Below are positions 49,076 to 60,159 of a stretch of DNA of 64,000 nucleotides, one piece after another. The first letter of the stretch is position 1, and each line of letters opens with the position of its first letter. The stretch lies in contig JAVTVY010037272.1 of assembly GCA_036873755.1 (NCBI GenBank), positions 101,367-165,366 on the forward strand, written 5' to 3'. Origin of the DNA: Hanleya hanleyi. Lineage: Eukaryota; Mollusca; Polyplacophora; Lepidopleurida; Hanleyidae. The notes under the pieces are model-generated. The model did no database searches. It was not told the DNA's origin and was given only the letters and a program-made list of their open reading frames with translations. The position numbers and the translations under genes were made by a program.

Positions 49076-50235
49076 TCATATATATGGGGTGACCGTAGCA
49101 ATTCGGTTGGGTGCGGATTAGCCTCAGGGACGCTTGCGATTGGCTAGCTGTGTAATACCGTAACAGTAGCTCTCTGCTATTGTGTTGTGACTTACAATCC
49201 GCTAAGGGGTGCCGTACTGTTATGGCTGAGATGATGGACGGTCAAACCATTGGGACTGAGGCGGAAACTTTGAGCAGGATTCCGTTAACCAGTCTGAGGC
49301 ATTCGAAACAGTTCAAACGGTACCGACACACCAGGTATGCATAGATTGTTCTGAAGTCTGAAGAAATCATTGATGCTCAGAAATGGGCTATGATTGATGT
49401 TTTCAGTTTCCAGTCATTAATCCACATATGCTCTAAGATGAAATATGTAGCATGTATAATTATTGATTAACTCATTGCTTTGAGCCTATACATTTCAATG
49501 TACTGGAAATTAATGCTTAGAAATTGTATCCCCCGTGGAAATTTTCAGCTGTTGTTTTTCTCATTAGAATTCGAACCATATCCCGATTCACATTGAAGTG
49601 CCAGGTTATTTGCCTAGTCTTACTATAATTAGAGCTTTACATTTATTAGTATATCGCATGAATTCTTGAAGGGTATATCGAGAAATATTCTGATATAATG
49701 AGTGATGTTTCTGATTTATATTTCATCACTTTGTACCTTTGTATCTGAGGTGATGAGAATAAACAACTTACTCAGATTGAAAGAAAAGATAGTACATGCC
49801 GATTGCATGTTTTTCCTATGATATCCCCTCCCATCGTTCCCATTTAGAGATGGCCTCGTGCCATTTGGAATAATCCGTTCCAAAATGGTGTAGCGAATCA
49901 TCAAAACGCAATCAATTAATTCTGTGAATAATTTTCGAGAGTGCAGACACAGTTAATTCATCCGCCCATCCACACCAATATCAGGCAAGGAGTTTGCATC
50001 TTAGGATTTAATACGGGCGTGTTTTGACTACCCAGTCATTGATCTGATTGGCTGGAAAAACTGGAACCTCCAACAAAAATATTCTTTGTATTATTCGCTA
50101 CTGCAACTGCAACTATATTCCGTTCATGCGTGATGTTTTGTGAATAGACGATCTTATACATATGTATCGTGTATTATCGACAGATAGCCGTTTCTAGTGC
50201 TGCCTGAATAAAAATGTTTGCGCTTAAACTAAACA
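49076..50235. repeat. Host tandem duplication, copy B, right part
   Basis: Collinear with 25165-26690 (minus the MITE at 26256-26615). Begins ATATATATGGGGTGACC directly after the Polinton. No gene recognised. Confidence 0.85.
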
Positions 50236-51020
50236 CCTGCACTGATAAATTCTGACATCACTAGTATACATGTCTTCATTAATAGAAAATCATATGAGGC
50301 TTCTACGTTCCTAGGTGTGTTTTCATGTCCAAAAAGAATTTGGAATCTGGAGGTCTTCCAATGAGAGACCCGAAAACAGTGACTAAGTTAGTGATCTAGG
50401 GTCATTCTCAACGCCAAAAATATTCAGGAGAGAACAATGAAACGAAAAATAAGCATATTCAATATATATAGCAAAAGGTTTATTTCTTTGTCGACATACT
50501 TAATGACGCGTGGAACACACACACAAAAAGATGCTGATTCTGATTTATGTTGCATTATTTTGTGACCTCGTTACAAAATGGTGTAGCGAATCATCAAAAC
50601 GCAACCAATTACTTCTGTAAATATTTTTCGATATTGCAAATACAGATATCCCCTCCGATTTTGGCATGGCCTCCTGCCATTTGAAATAATCCGTTCCAAA
50701 ATGATGTAGCGATTCATCAAAACGCTGGCAAATATTTCTGTAAATATTTTTCAATAGTGCAAACACAGTTAATTCATCCGTCCACCTAGCGAAGCGGGTT
50801 GCATCTCAGCCTTTAGTACGGACATGTTTCGGCAACTCACACTCAGTGATCTGATTGGACGGAAGAACTGGAAATTCCAACAATATTCTTCGTGTTATTT
50901 GGTTCGCCAGTAACCATATTCCGTCCATATAGCATGGATGTTGTGTTGTTGATAGGCGACCATATACATATATCTGGTATATTATGAACTGGTAGCCGTT
51001 TCTAGTGCTGTCTGCATAAA
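50228..51020. repeat. Direct-repeat and tandem host sequences
   Basis: 50228-50495 is repeated at 51540-51795 (GTACATGTCTTCA, TTCAATATATA...TTTATTTCT). 50575-50770 holds two ~130-bp units (AAAATG-TGTAGCGA-TCATCAAAACGC) also present at 25960-26030 and 49875-49945. No gene. Confidence 0.7.
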
Positions 51021-51029
51021 TATGTTTGC

Positions 51030-51542
51030 GCTTGGGGGGGGGGGACAAGTGCCCATATATATTTTCTCTATCGCAAAGGCTAGAGGGCTGAAACTTGCCA
51101 CACTATATCTTTGTGTCAAGCTGCACGAGAATATTAAAAAACATCTAAGATAGCCGCGAGGATGACGTCACAGTGACGTCATTTTTAAAAAGAGCATTTT
51201 AAGACGCTTTTTCGGTTAAAATATTCGAATTTTTTATTTTCGGTCTTTCCTCGAAACCACTGCAATATAACTTACTAAGTAATAATTTAATATGAACGAA
51301 ATCTGTTTTACCCACTTTTCCATGCAGAAAAGCAAAAAAAAATGAAGAAATCTGACGAAAACATCACTGTTTTGGTACCCACATAGCCACCATTTTGAAT
51401 TAGCCCATGGGTCTTTGCTCGGGGGGTCATGCAAATAGGTTCAAAATGACCCTAATATGATAATTTACAAAATCTCAGAGTTTCAGCTCTCAATTTTCTG
51501 TCGTTCCGGAGATAGGAGCAAAAAAACAACAGGTAGGGTTAA
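51030..51542. mobile_element. TTAA-type MITE, left end missing
   Basis: Collinear with 18760-19306, including the TGACGTCACAGTGACGTCA palindrome, ending GGTAGGGTTAA. The left end is replaced by a G-run. Confidence 0.75.
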
Positions 51543-52056
51543 ACTAAACAGCCATGCTGATAACTCAGGGCATCACTAATGTACATGTCTTCACTGACAG
51601 AAAATCGCAATGTTTTTACGTTCCTTTATGTGTTTTCAGTCAGCATATAGGTACTGTAGAAGTCTCCTAGTAAGAGGCTCGACACTAGTGAATAGGTTGA
51701 TGATCTAGGGTTATTCTTAACGAAAGAATATTCAGGAAAGAAAAATAAAACGAAAAATAAGGATATTCAATATATAGCACAAGATTTATTTCTCTCGCAA
51801 ATCTCTGAAACTATCAGAGTATTCTTCTATATGAACATCTGAATAATAACTATAGCATCATATGTTTCAATAGAATAGTGAAATTCGGTCAAATTATTAG
51901 ATATCAGTTCCAAATAAACATTTTGGAAACATAGCCTGCGTAACACATTTAAAGCACTATCACGTTCAACACAAAATACTGAAAAAGATATAACAAACGT
52001 TGAATGTTGTAGTTGTTGTATGTACGTTGAATGTAGCAATTGAGAAGCGAAAGGGT

Positions 52057-52617
52057 TCAGTGTGCAGAATCTCCGGATGCTCCGCAAATTGGACAGGTGT
52101 ATTGTCGAAGTATAGGACACGTGACTCGACTGGTAAGGTCTTTCAGCATATGGGTATCGTAGAAGGACTGCGGTTCGCCATTATTTTTGCAGAAAACGCA
52201 TTTGGTTGACTTCATCTTCTTCTTTCTAATGAATTCATGGTCTCTACTTGGACAAAGATTCGTGGGGTGGATCTTGGAGACTTCTGATTGGACCGGAGAA
52301 GAACGAAAACTGGCCTGGTAAACATCGTACTCGTTTAGGTCCATGTCAATGCCGTCGATATAATAGAAGTCGAACCGTTCCTCATTTCGGATGTAATCTA
52401 AGGGGTCCACGGGGAATAAATCGATACATATATTTGAAGTTGATGCAAAGCTTGAGTCGCTTTCATAACTGGGTGATGTTGAAGATGTCGCACTTGGCAG
52501 TGGCACCGGGTTGGAACATAATTGTCTGCCTGGATGATGATTCATGACGCCGGTAAGAGTGGTCATGTTGATGAATTCACCGAAGCCCAAAAGGTTACAC
52601 ATAAGGTCTGCATCCAT
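52057..52617 (-). pseudogene. Nanos-type zinc-finger gene, copy 2 (second finger truncated)
   Basis: Homologue of 20769-21416 along its length. The ATG at 52617 (MDADLM) is present here. First CCHC finger is complete (CVFCKNN...H...C); the second reads [12 protein letters not shown] and then stops, losing its last Cys through a small deletion and frame change relative to copy 1. Downstream codons still resemble the copy 1 tail in another frame. Likely inactive for RNA binding unless the truncation is an assembly error. Confidence 0.7.
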
Positions 52618-52685
52618 GATATCTAGCAATGATGTTGTAAGTACGAAGTCAACGTTTTTTCAACTGATGCTTTTTGATTGATGAT

Positions 52686-53311
52686 TTATTGACTTTTAAG
52701 GGCCGCTTCCCTTACGGATTTCGCGGCCCACCAAATAGATTACATAGGTATTTACATGTGTATTCTTGACTGGAATATATTTTGTCTATACTTTATATAA
52801 TAACGACTATTTACAAGGTAAAGTTCTATGTACATGGAGTAGTGGAAAAGGAGGATATACAAAAGTAAACAAGTATTAAATAGTAATTGGCAGTTATTTT
52901 ACAGTTCCATTGTTCTCTGCCTTATTATTTTTAGTTCTTTTCTGCCCCACCGCCGGCCAGGAAAACCCCCGGTATAGTACTTTGTCGCCATACTCGAGGA
53001 AACCTGCACCCCATCCCAATCGGGCACGGCTCACCCAAATGGGGCTTTGGGTATTTGTCGTCAGTTCGTTTGGTTTGTTGAGATCGTAAGCGGGTAGATA
53101 TATCAGTGCTATTCCTCTGGTCCAGAATCTGTTGGTTTTCTAATGTTTTTGTTGTTCATTTTTCCTTTGATAATGCCTTGGTAGCTTCTGTTAGGTCAGT
53201 TCGTCGGTGTTGGTGTTTGTCATCTCTTGGTCTGCTGTTTTCTGTTTTTGGGGCGTTTCTTTTTTTCTGTTTTTTTTTTAAATTTTATTTTCCCTGGTTT
53301 CCGTCCTGTTT
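52686..53311. other. Host non-coding DNA with a hairpin-repeat start
   Basis: Begins with the dispersed GGGCCGCTTCCCTTACGGAT hairpin unit (52698-52730), upstream of nanos copy 2 as at copy 1. T-rich later. No gene recognised. Confidence 0.5.
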
Positions 53312-53895
53312 TCAGTAATGTCTGCTCCTCATGGCTCCCAGTATGGCCCGTCGCATAGACCGGTAGAACAGCTCCTGACCTAAATGGTTTAGGTGGACTC
53401 CGTCGTGGATTAGGATTTGTTTTTGGGGGTGGATCATTCCCCGGTGTTTCCAAAAAGTGGCCATTGTGTTTTTACTTAGTAGTTCGTTAAGTTTTTGAAT
53501 TTTATTGTTGTAGGAATGGACCGAAATGTGCCGAGTTACCTGATGGAACACCAGCTGACTGATGTAGATCCTCGCAATTTGGAATTTGGTCTGGAGTTCA
53601 CCTATCAGGGCCATGATGTCGTAGTAAATTGCCGCTTGATTCTTGTAGGAGTCAGCGTCATTTCCTCCAATATGGAGGATGAGTAGGTCAGGATTTGTCT
53701 CCCGTAGGAGGTTTTCCAGTTTGTTCGAGTTTCGTAGGGTCCCGACTCTGGCCCCTGCAATACCGAAGAATCGAATATCCTGGCCTGTGCCAAGTCTAGC
53801 CTAGAGCCCGGGACTTGTTTTCGAAGGATGCTGCTCTCCAGTCTATGGATGTAGCTCGAACCGACGATGATGATCTTCATCATGTTCATTTCCAT
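53312..53895 (-). pseudogene. SGNH/GDSL-hydrolase-like ORF of a retroelement, frameshifted
   Basis: Minus-strand frames 53895-53605 and 53614-53312 give successive parts of one SGNH-type domain: block I IIIVGSSYIHRLE, a block III-like GGND region read in the intermediate frame near 53665, and block V DGVHLNHLGQELFY. Such domains are carried by some animal LINE/CR1-type ORFs and by tyrosine-recombinase elements. The frames change near 53700-53780, so it is broken. It sits about 0.5 kb from the 3' end of the LINE at 54.4 kb and might belong to another element. Confidence 0.65.
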
Positions 53896-54019
53896 TTCTG
53901 AAAGTATAAAATGAAAAGTGTGTAGTTTTCCTTTTTGTGAGTGACATTATTTGTGTGCGTGGTTGTTTCTTGGACGTGTGCTAGTGATTTATGTCCTTGA
54001 TTGTTGAATTGGTGGCGGC

Positions 54020-54400
54020 CTTTATGTTTTAGAGACGAATGTGGTTACCGGCCCACACGGAACATGGTATCTCCGGTGCTCACATTGCCTATTTTATTGC
54101 GAAAGAGATATTTTTGGCCAATATTGTCGCAGGGATGTTGATTGGTCTTGGCCTCCGATTTTTAGACTAATGTGGCAACCGGCCCACACGGAACATGGTA
54201 TCTCCGGTGCCCACACTGCCTATTTTTTATTGCGCAAAAGAGATTTTTGGCCAATATTGTCGCAGGGATGCTGATTGGTCTTGGCTTCCGATTTTTGAGA
54301 CTAATGTGACAACCGACCCACACGGAACATGGTATCTCCGGTGCCCACATTGCCTATATTTTATTCCAAAAGAGAAATTTTGGCCAATGCTGACATTGTT
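54020..54400. repeat. Three ~133-bp tandem units
   Basis: Each contains CGGAACATGGTATCTCCGGTG, CACATTGCCTATTTT, TTGGCCAATATTGTCGCAGG and GATTTTTGAGACTAATGTG. Adjoins the 3' end of the LINE copy at 54408. Confidence 0.85.
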
Positions 54401-54407
54401 AGTTAGT

Positions 54408-55840
54408 GGTGCGCATGCACGGGGGTAGTGTTATATACTGGAATAATAGCCAGCAGTTTTGATAAAATTTATTAAGGACTTGAATACCTGTTTTCTAATG
54501 GGGGGTTTAGGGTTTAATATCGCTGGTAATGTTAAGGGAGTGTTGAATTTTTTAAGTCGTTTCTAAGTGCCTCGCGTTGTGGGTAGTGTTTAGGGCATTC
54601 AAGTAGGACATGTTCTATTGTGTCTTCTACATTGTTGCATGCGGTACAGAGTGGTGAGGTGTTTTTCAGGAGCATGGACAGATGTGATTTAAGTCCGGTT
54701 TTGCCTAGTCTTAATCTTGTGATGATGCGGTCATCACGCTTATTGTCTAACTGGAATCCTTGGACTTGTCTTTTCGCTCCATCAAGAATCTTATGTAACC
54801 ATCGTTCACGTTCTTCTTCGTTCCATTCCTTTTGCCACTTACTATCTATTTTGCGTCTGATGATAGTGTTGATTTCCTTGTATCCTAATCCTATTGGCAC
54901 ATCGTGTGTAGTTTTAGCAAGACTGTCTTTGGCAGTTTTGTCGGCTGCTTCGTTACCTCTGATGTTGACATGCGCGGGGACCCAAGCTAAAATGGCGTCT
55001 AAACCCTCGTTGTGTATTTGTGTATGGATATATTCTATTTTGTGTATGAGATCAGGTCTACAGTTAGGTATAGAATTTTCAATGGGTGTGAGTCCACTAA
55101 GGGAATCGCTGAGTATCACAGCACGGATTGGTTTGTGCTCGATGATCCATTCGAGAGTCTTAATTATAGCAATCAGTTCACTAGTGTATACAAGCATATT
55201 GTCTGGAAGTTTGAAACCATTTTGTATGTTGAGCTCAGGTATAACAAAAGCTGATCCTGTGTTATTACTTTTTTTTTTGCGATCCGTCTGTATAGATTTT
55301 CAGGTAATTTTTCCAGTTTTGGTTGATATATTCAAGGGTGGTGGCTCTAATAAAGTCTGGGTTGTCCTTCTTTGTGAGGTAGTCGTGTATACTTGTGTCC
55401 ACGTGGGGCGACTCTAATTCCCAGGTTGGCCTAGTGATTTTGTCTGTGTCGCAGATGTGTGCGATGGGTATTTCGTGTTCCCGGAATAGGCTATCTACGG
55501 TGTAGCCGAGGGGGGCGGAGTCTTTTTCCCAGTTTTTCTTTAAATATTTATATTCACTTTTATCTTCAAAAATGTTGTGGCATGGGTGATTATCGCCCTT
55601 AGCTCTAGTTTTTTCTGCATATTTCAGGGACAGTTCCTCTCGTCTTAAACGAAGCGGTTTCTTATTGGTTTCTATTTGAAGACTACATAAGGCGGCAGGC
55701 TGAAGGCTGCAGTAGCTATTTTTAGAGCAGAATATTGGATGCTGTCTATTCTTTTTAGTTGTGTCTTACATGCTGATTGGTAGGCGATGGACCCGTAATC
55801 TATTTTTGACCTAATAAGAGTTTGGTATAATTTTATCAAT
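54408..55840 (-). mobile_element. LINE (RT/RNase H type), copy 1, 5'-truncated and interrupted
   Basis: Minus-strand match to 57270-58700. The frame 55197-54532 encodes the RNase H end (SELIAIIKTLEWII, DSLSGL, ILAWVPAHVNIRGNEAAD) and a C-terminal CCHC-like motif (CTACNNVEDTIEHVLLEC). Frameshifts lie upstream (about 55265). At 55840 homology stops where the dispersed ~600-bp repeat begins. Confidence 0.85.
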
Positions 55841-56380
55841 TGATTGAAATTGTAGTTTAAGGGCCGCTTCCCATACGGATTTCGCGGCCCATCAACTCAA
55901 TGTTCTATTTAAATTTCACGGTACATTTCTTAGTTAATTTAAGATCTTTGCAGCGCTAGATATTAAAATAAACAATTAAATAATGAATAACAATAACAAT
56001 GAGGAAATATAAATACTAGTAGAGAAGAGTCGCTATGTACAAGTCGTTAAGTCTGTTATTGGTTTTTATACTGGAAAATATTTGTTATAATCGCGTGGAT
56101 GATTCCTTTGTCTCGGTACCCCATAGTACGCACAAAGCCGTCCAGAAAAAAACTGGGAGAACCAGGGCGACTTCAGGATTCTTCGAGACGACTTCCCTAA
56201 CGACGCCCTTGGGAACAGGGTGGGTCCTTCCAGAAATCTGTGCCTGTAACAATTGCTTGGAGTGTGTAGTGGGGTACAGAACGGCAGGTCTACGTCCTAT
56301 ATTACGTGAAAGTCAAAGGATCATATTCTGTGTTGAGGCGTCAGTTCGGTAACATCTAAGGGTAGCGTGTCCGGTGTGGT
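55841..56380. repeat. Dispersed ~600-bp repeat, copy C (inserted in the LINE)
   Basis: Hairpin unit then body, as at 21475 and 22185. LINE copy 2 is uninterrupted at the matching position (ATAATTTTATCA near 58700), so this copy inserted into LINE copy 1, and the LINE does not resume after it. Confidence 0.75.
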
Positions 56381-56780
56381 CTAGGGTCGAGTATTCTGAT
56401 TCTGGGTGTTCTTGCTATGCGGCGTTGTCACTCAAGGCGCTGTTGGTATTCTTGTAATCGTCATCCGTGTTCTGTTTCAGGTCTTGTCCAACTCGTCTGT
56501 GGTCTTCGGTGTGCCTGTATCATATGAAATAGAAGGCTTGTAGTCATTCTTGTTTTCTATTGTTTTTCGATGCAATAATTTGATATATCTTCCTCCCAAC
56601 AACAGGCACGCCCCGACCGTCAGTCACATAATATGAATAGCAATATATAATTAAGTGAGTAAATAGATAAACAAATGAATAAATAACTAAACATTTCGAT
56701 AGATTCAGTACTAGGTGAATACACAAATAAATGGCTCTGTATTATTTCTGTATGCATTATCGTTTGATGGCCATAAAGAA
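56381..56780. other. Non-coding
   Basis: No gene or repeat recognised beyond AT-rich sequence. Confidence 0.4.
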
Positions 56781-57160
56781 TTTGTAGGACAATGAGATAG
56801 TCGGCCCTCAGTATCAAGGTAACTCCGCCATCGCCATTTCCTATATTTTATGCCGAATACTGCTCGCTATATGCGATTTGGCCGTGCTAATTTTGTCATG
56901 AATTCAATTAGATTTGGCCATCGTTTGTTTTGTAGGACAGTGGAACAAACGGCCCTCAGTATCAAGGTAACTCCGTTGTTGCCGTGCCTATTTTATTTCA
57001 AAATGTGTCTGTGACATTTTGGCCGGATATTATGTATGGATAGTTTATTATGGCCATAATGTTTTGTATGGCTATGGTGCACACGGCCCTCAGTATCAAG
57101 GTAACTCCGCTGCAACCATACCATTTGTTGAAGTCTGAAGAATGATTTGGCCTCTATCAA
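56760..57160. repeat. Three ~140-bp tandem units
   Basis: Each contains CGGCCCTCAGTATCAAGG then TAACTCCG, plus TTTTGGCC-type text. Like the array at 54.0-54.4 kb, it directly borders a LINE 3' end. Confidence 0.8.
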
Positions 57161-57269
57161 ATCGTGCCATAGTACTTGGTGTACTAGTAGTTGAGTATGT
57201 GGAAAGAAAAAAAAAAAAATAAAAATAAAAATAAAAAAAATAAATAAATAAAAAAATAAAAAAAATTGC

Positions 57270-60150
57270 TGACTGCGCATGTACGGCGGTAGTATTATAT
57301 ACTGGAGTAATAACCAGCAGTTTTTATAAAATTTATTAAGGACTTGGATACCTGATTTCTAATGGTGGGCTTAGGGTTTAATAACGCTGGTAATGTTAAG
57401 GGAGTGTTGAATTTTTTAATTCGTTTCTAAGTGCCACACGTTGTTGGCTGTGGATTGGGCATTCAAGTAGCACGTGTTCTATTGTTTCTTCTACATTGTT
57501 GCATGCGGTACAGAGTGGTGAGGTGTTTTCAGAAGCATGGACAGATGTGATTTAAGTCCGGTTTTGCCTAGTCTTAATCTGGTGATTATGCGGTCATCTC
57601 GTTTATTGTCTAACTGGAGTCCCTGGGCTTGTCTTTTATCTCCATCAAGGATCTTATGTAACCACCGTCCACGTTCTTCTTCGTTCCATTCTTTTTGCCA
57701 CTTGCTATCTATTTTGCGTCTAATGATAGTGTTGAGTTCTTTATATCCTAATCCTATTGGCACATCGTGTGTAGTTTTAGCAAGACTGTCTTTGGCAGTT
57801 TTGTCGGCTGCTTCGTTACCTCTGATGTTGACATGCGCGGGTACCCATGCTAAAATGGCGTCTATACCCTCGTTGTGTATGTGTGTACATATACATTCTA
57901 TTTTGTGTATGAGATCAGGTCTACTGTCAGATATAGAATTTTGGATGGATGTGAGTCCACTAAGGGAGTCACTGAGTATCACCGCACGGATTGGTTTGTG
58001 CTCGATGATCCATTCGAGAGCCTTTATTATAGCAATCAGTTCGCTAGTGTACACAGACATATTATCTGGAAGTTTGAAACCATTTTGTGTGTTGAGCTCA
58101 GGTATAACAAAAGCTGATCCTGTGTTATTCCTTGTGTTTTTCGATCCGTCTGTATAGATTTTTAAGTAATTTTTCCAGTTTTGGTTGATATATTCGAGGG
58201 TGGTGGCTCTTATAAAGTCTGGGTTGTCCTTCTTTGTGAGGTAGTCGTGAATACTAGTGTCCACGTGGGGCGACTCTAATTCCCAGGGTGGTCTAGTGAT
58301 CTTGTCTGTGTCGCAGATGCGCGCGATGGGTATTTCATGCTCTTGGAATAGGTTATTTACGATGTAGCCGAGGGGGGCGGAGTCTTTTTCCCAGTTTTTC
58401 TTTAAATATTCATATTCACTTTTATCTTCAAAAATTTTGTGGCATGGGTGATTTTCGCCCTTAGCTCTAGTTTTTCCTGCATATTTCAGGGACAGTTCCT
58501 CTCGTCTTAAATGTAAGGGTTTCTCATTGGTTTCTATTTGAAGACTACATAAGGCGATTCTCTTGAAGGCTCCAGTAGCTATTTTTAGAGCAGAATATTG
58601 GATGCTGTCTATTCTTTTTAGTTGTGTCTTACATGCTGATTGGTAGGCGATGGACCCATAATCTATTTTTGACCTGATTAAGGTTTGATATAATTTTATC
58701 AGACTATATTTACTCGCTCCCCAGTTTGTCCCAGACACACACCTCATGAGGTTCAGGTCTTTATTGCAGCGGAGGACTAGTTGGTCGATGTGGCCTTTCC
58801 ATGTGAGTTTTCTGTCAAAGATCATACCTAGGTATTTAACACTATTTCTGAATTCAATTTTCTGACCTCCTAGTGTTAGTTTAACGTCAATGTGTTTATT
58901 GTTTGAAAATATAATGCCCGTTGTTTTTAGGGCGGAAAATTTGAAGCCCCATTTATCCGCCCAGCCACTAATTGTATCTAGTGTATTTTGCATTATACCT
59001 GTCAATTTTTTTATGGAACGTGCGGTTTTCCAGAGGGCAGAATCGTCAGCAAATAGAGACTGTTCTACTTCCGGATGTTTCGTGTCAATTTCATTGGCTA
59101 GGCCATTGATGAGGATGTTGAAAAGGGTAGGGCTTATGACGCTTCCCTGAGGGGTACCGTTGTCTAATTCATGGTCGGTGGATAGGGTATTTCCTATGCG
59201 AATTTTAAAATTTCTATTGTTTAGGAAGTTTTTTATCCAGTGTTGCATTCTTCCCTTAATCCCAAGTTTGCTTAATTGAATAATTATGCCGTCCTGCCAT
59301 ACAAGGTCAAATGCTTTTTCTATGTCTAGGAAGATACCTAATGTGTACTGATGTTTGGCATTCCCCTTTTTTATTGAGTGTTGTAACCTGGCTATATGGT
59401 CTAATGTACTTCTGTTCTTACGAAAGCCGCTTTGGGTTTTGTTTAATAAGTTGTTGTTTTCCATATGAAATTCCAGTCTATTCTTTACCATAGTTTCCAT
59501 TATTTTGCATAGATTTGAGGTGAGAGAAATTGGGCGGTAAGAGTTGCTGTCTGATGGATCTTTTCCTGGTTTAGGGATTGGGATAACGATAGATGTTTTC
59601 CATTTACTTGGAAGTTGTTTGGTCTGCCAGCTGACATTAATTAGTTTCAAAATTAGGTTCTGTGTTTTATTTGGTAGGTGTTTAAGGATCGTGTATCCTA
59701 GTTTGTCTTCACCAGGTGAGCTCTCTTTTTTACAGTGTATAGCTTTGCGGTATTCATTAATATTGAAGTCTGCATTGAGATAGTTTTCTAAATGATCGTC
59801 CAAATCGTTTTCTATCGTTGTTTCTTCCTTAATTTTTCTAAATTCTGGTTTCAGGTTGCTATCGCTACTGTTTGAAGCGAAAGATTCGGCGAGGTGTTCT
59901 GCCTTTTCTTTGTTCGTCTTTTTGGTTTTGTTCAGTACAGGGACTGTGTTCGTTAACTTTCCTTGTATATTTTTTATTTTGTTCCATACTTTTTTTGAAT
60001 TGGTTTTGGTATCTATAGTGTTGCAAAAGTCTTCCCAGCATTTTGATTTAGCTTCTTTGACACTTTTTTCAGCTATGATTTTGAGTTCCTTGTAATTCGC
60101 GTGATCACTTTGGAGCCTACTTTTTTTGAATTTTCTAGTGATCCAGTGAT
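57270..60150 (-). mobile_element. LINE (RT/RNase H type), copy 2, 5'-truncated
   Basis: Contains most of ORF2 but no endonuclease domain: homology to the RT upstream region can be read back to about 60150. Its 3' end matches copy 1 (TATATACTGGA-TAATA-CCAGCAG). An A-rich tract at 57209-57265 lies just beyond the 3' end but is T-rich on the LINE sense strand, so it is not a poly(A) tail. Confidence 0.85.
57400..60130 (-). pseudogene. LINE ORF2: reverse transcriptase + RNase H (I/Jockey/Nimb-like)
   Basis: The frame is open from about 60130 through 59803 and on to 57491. RT motifs: SYRPISLTSNLCKIME, LGIFLDIEKAFDLVW, NGTPQGSVISPTLFNILIN, SLFADDSALW, KYLGMIFDRKLTW. RNase H: IYTDGSK, SELIAIIKALEWII, LSDSLSGL and ILAWVPAHVNIRGNEAADK. 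The clade is suggested by RNase H plus Nimb-like RT and is not certain. No ATG marks the beginning, since the 5' part is missing. Close to the end a 1-nt deletion in a T-run (near 57525) shifts frame relative to copy 1; the CCHC-like C-terminus continues in the other frame to about 57400. Confidence 0.88.
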
Positions 60151-60159
60151 ACAGACAGA

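Noticed and set aside
57209..57265. A-rich tract taken as a LINE poly(A) tail
   Set aside because: The LINE is on the minus strand, where this tract is T-rich, so it cannot be its tail.
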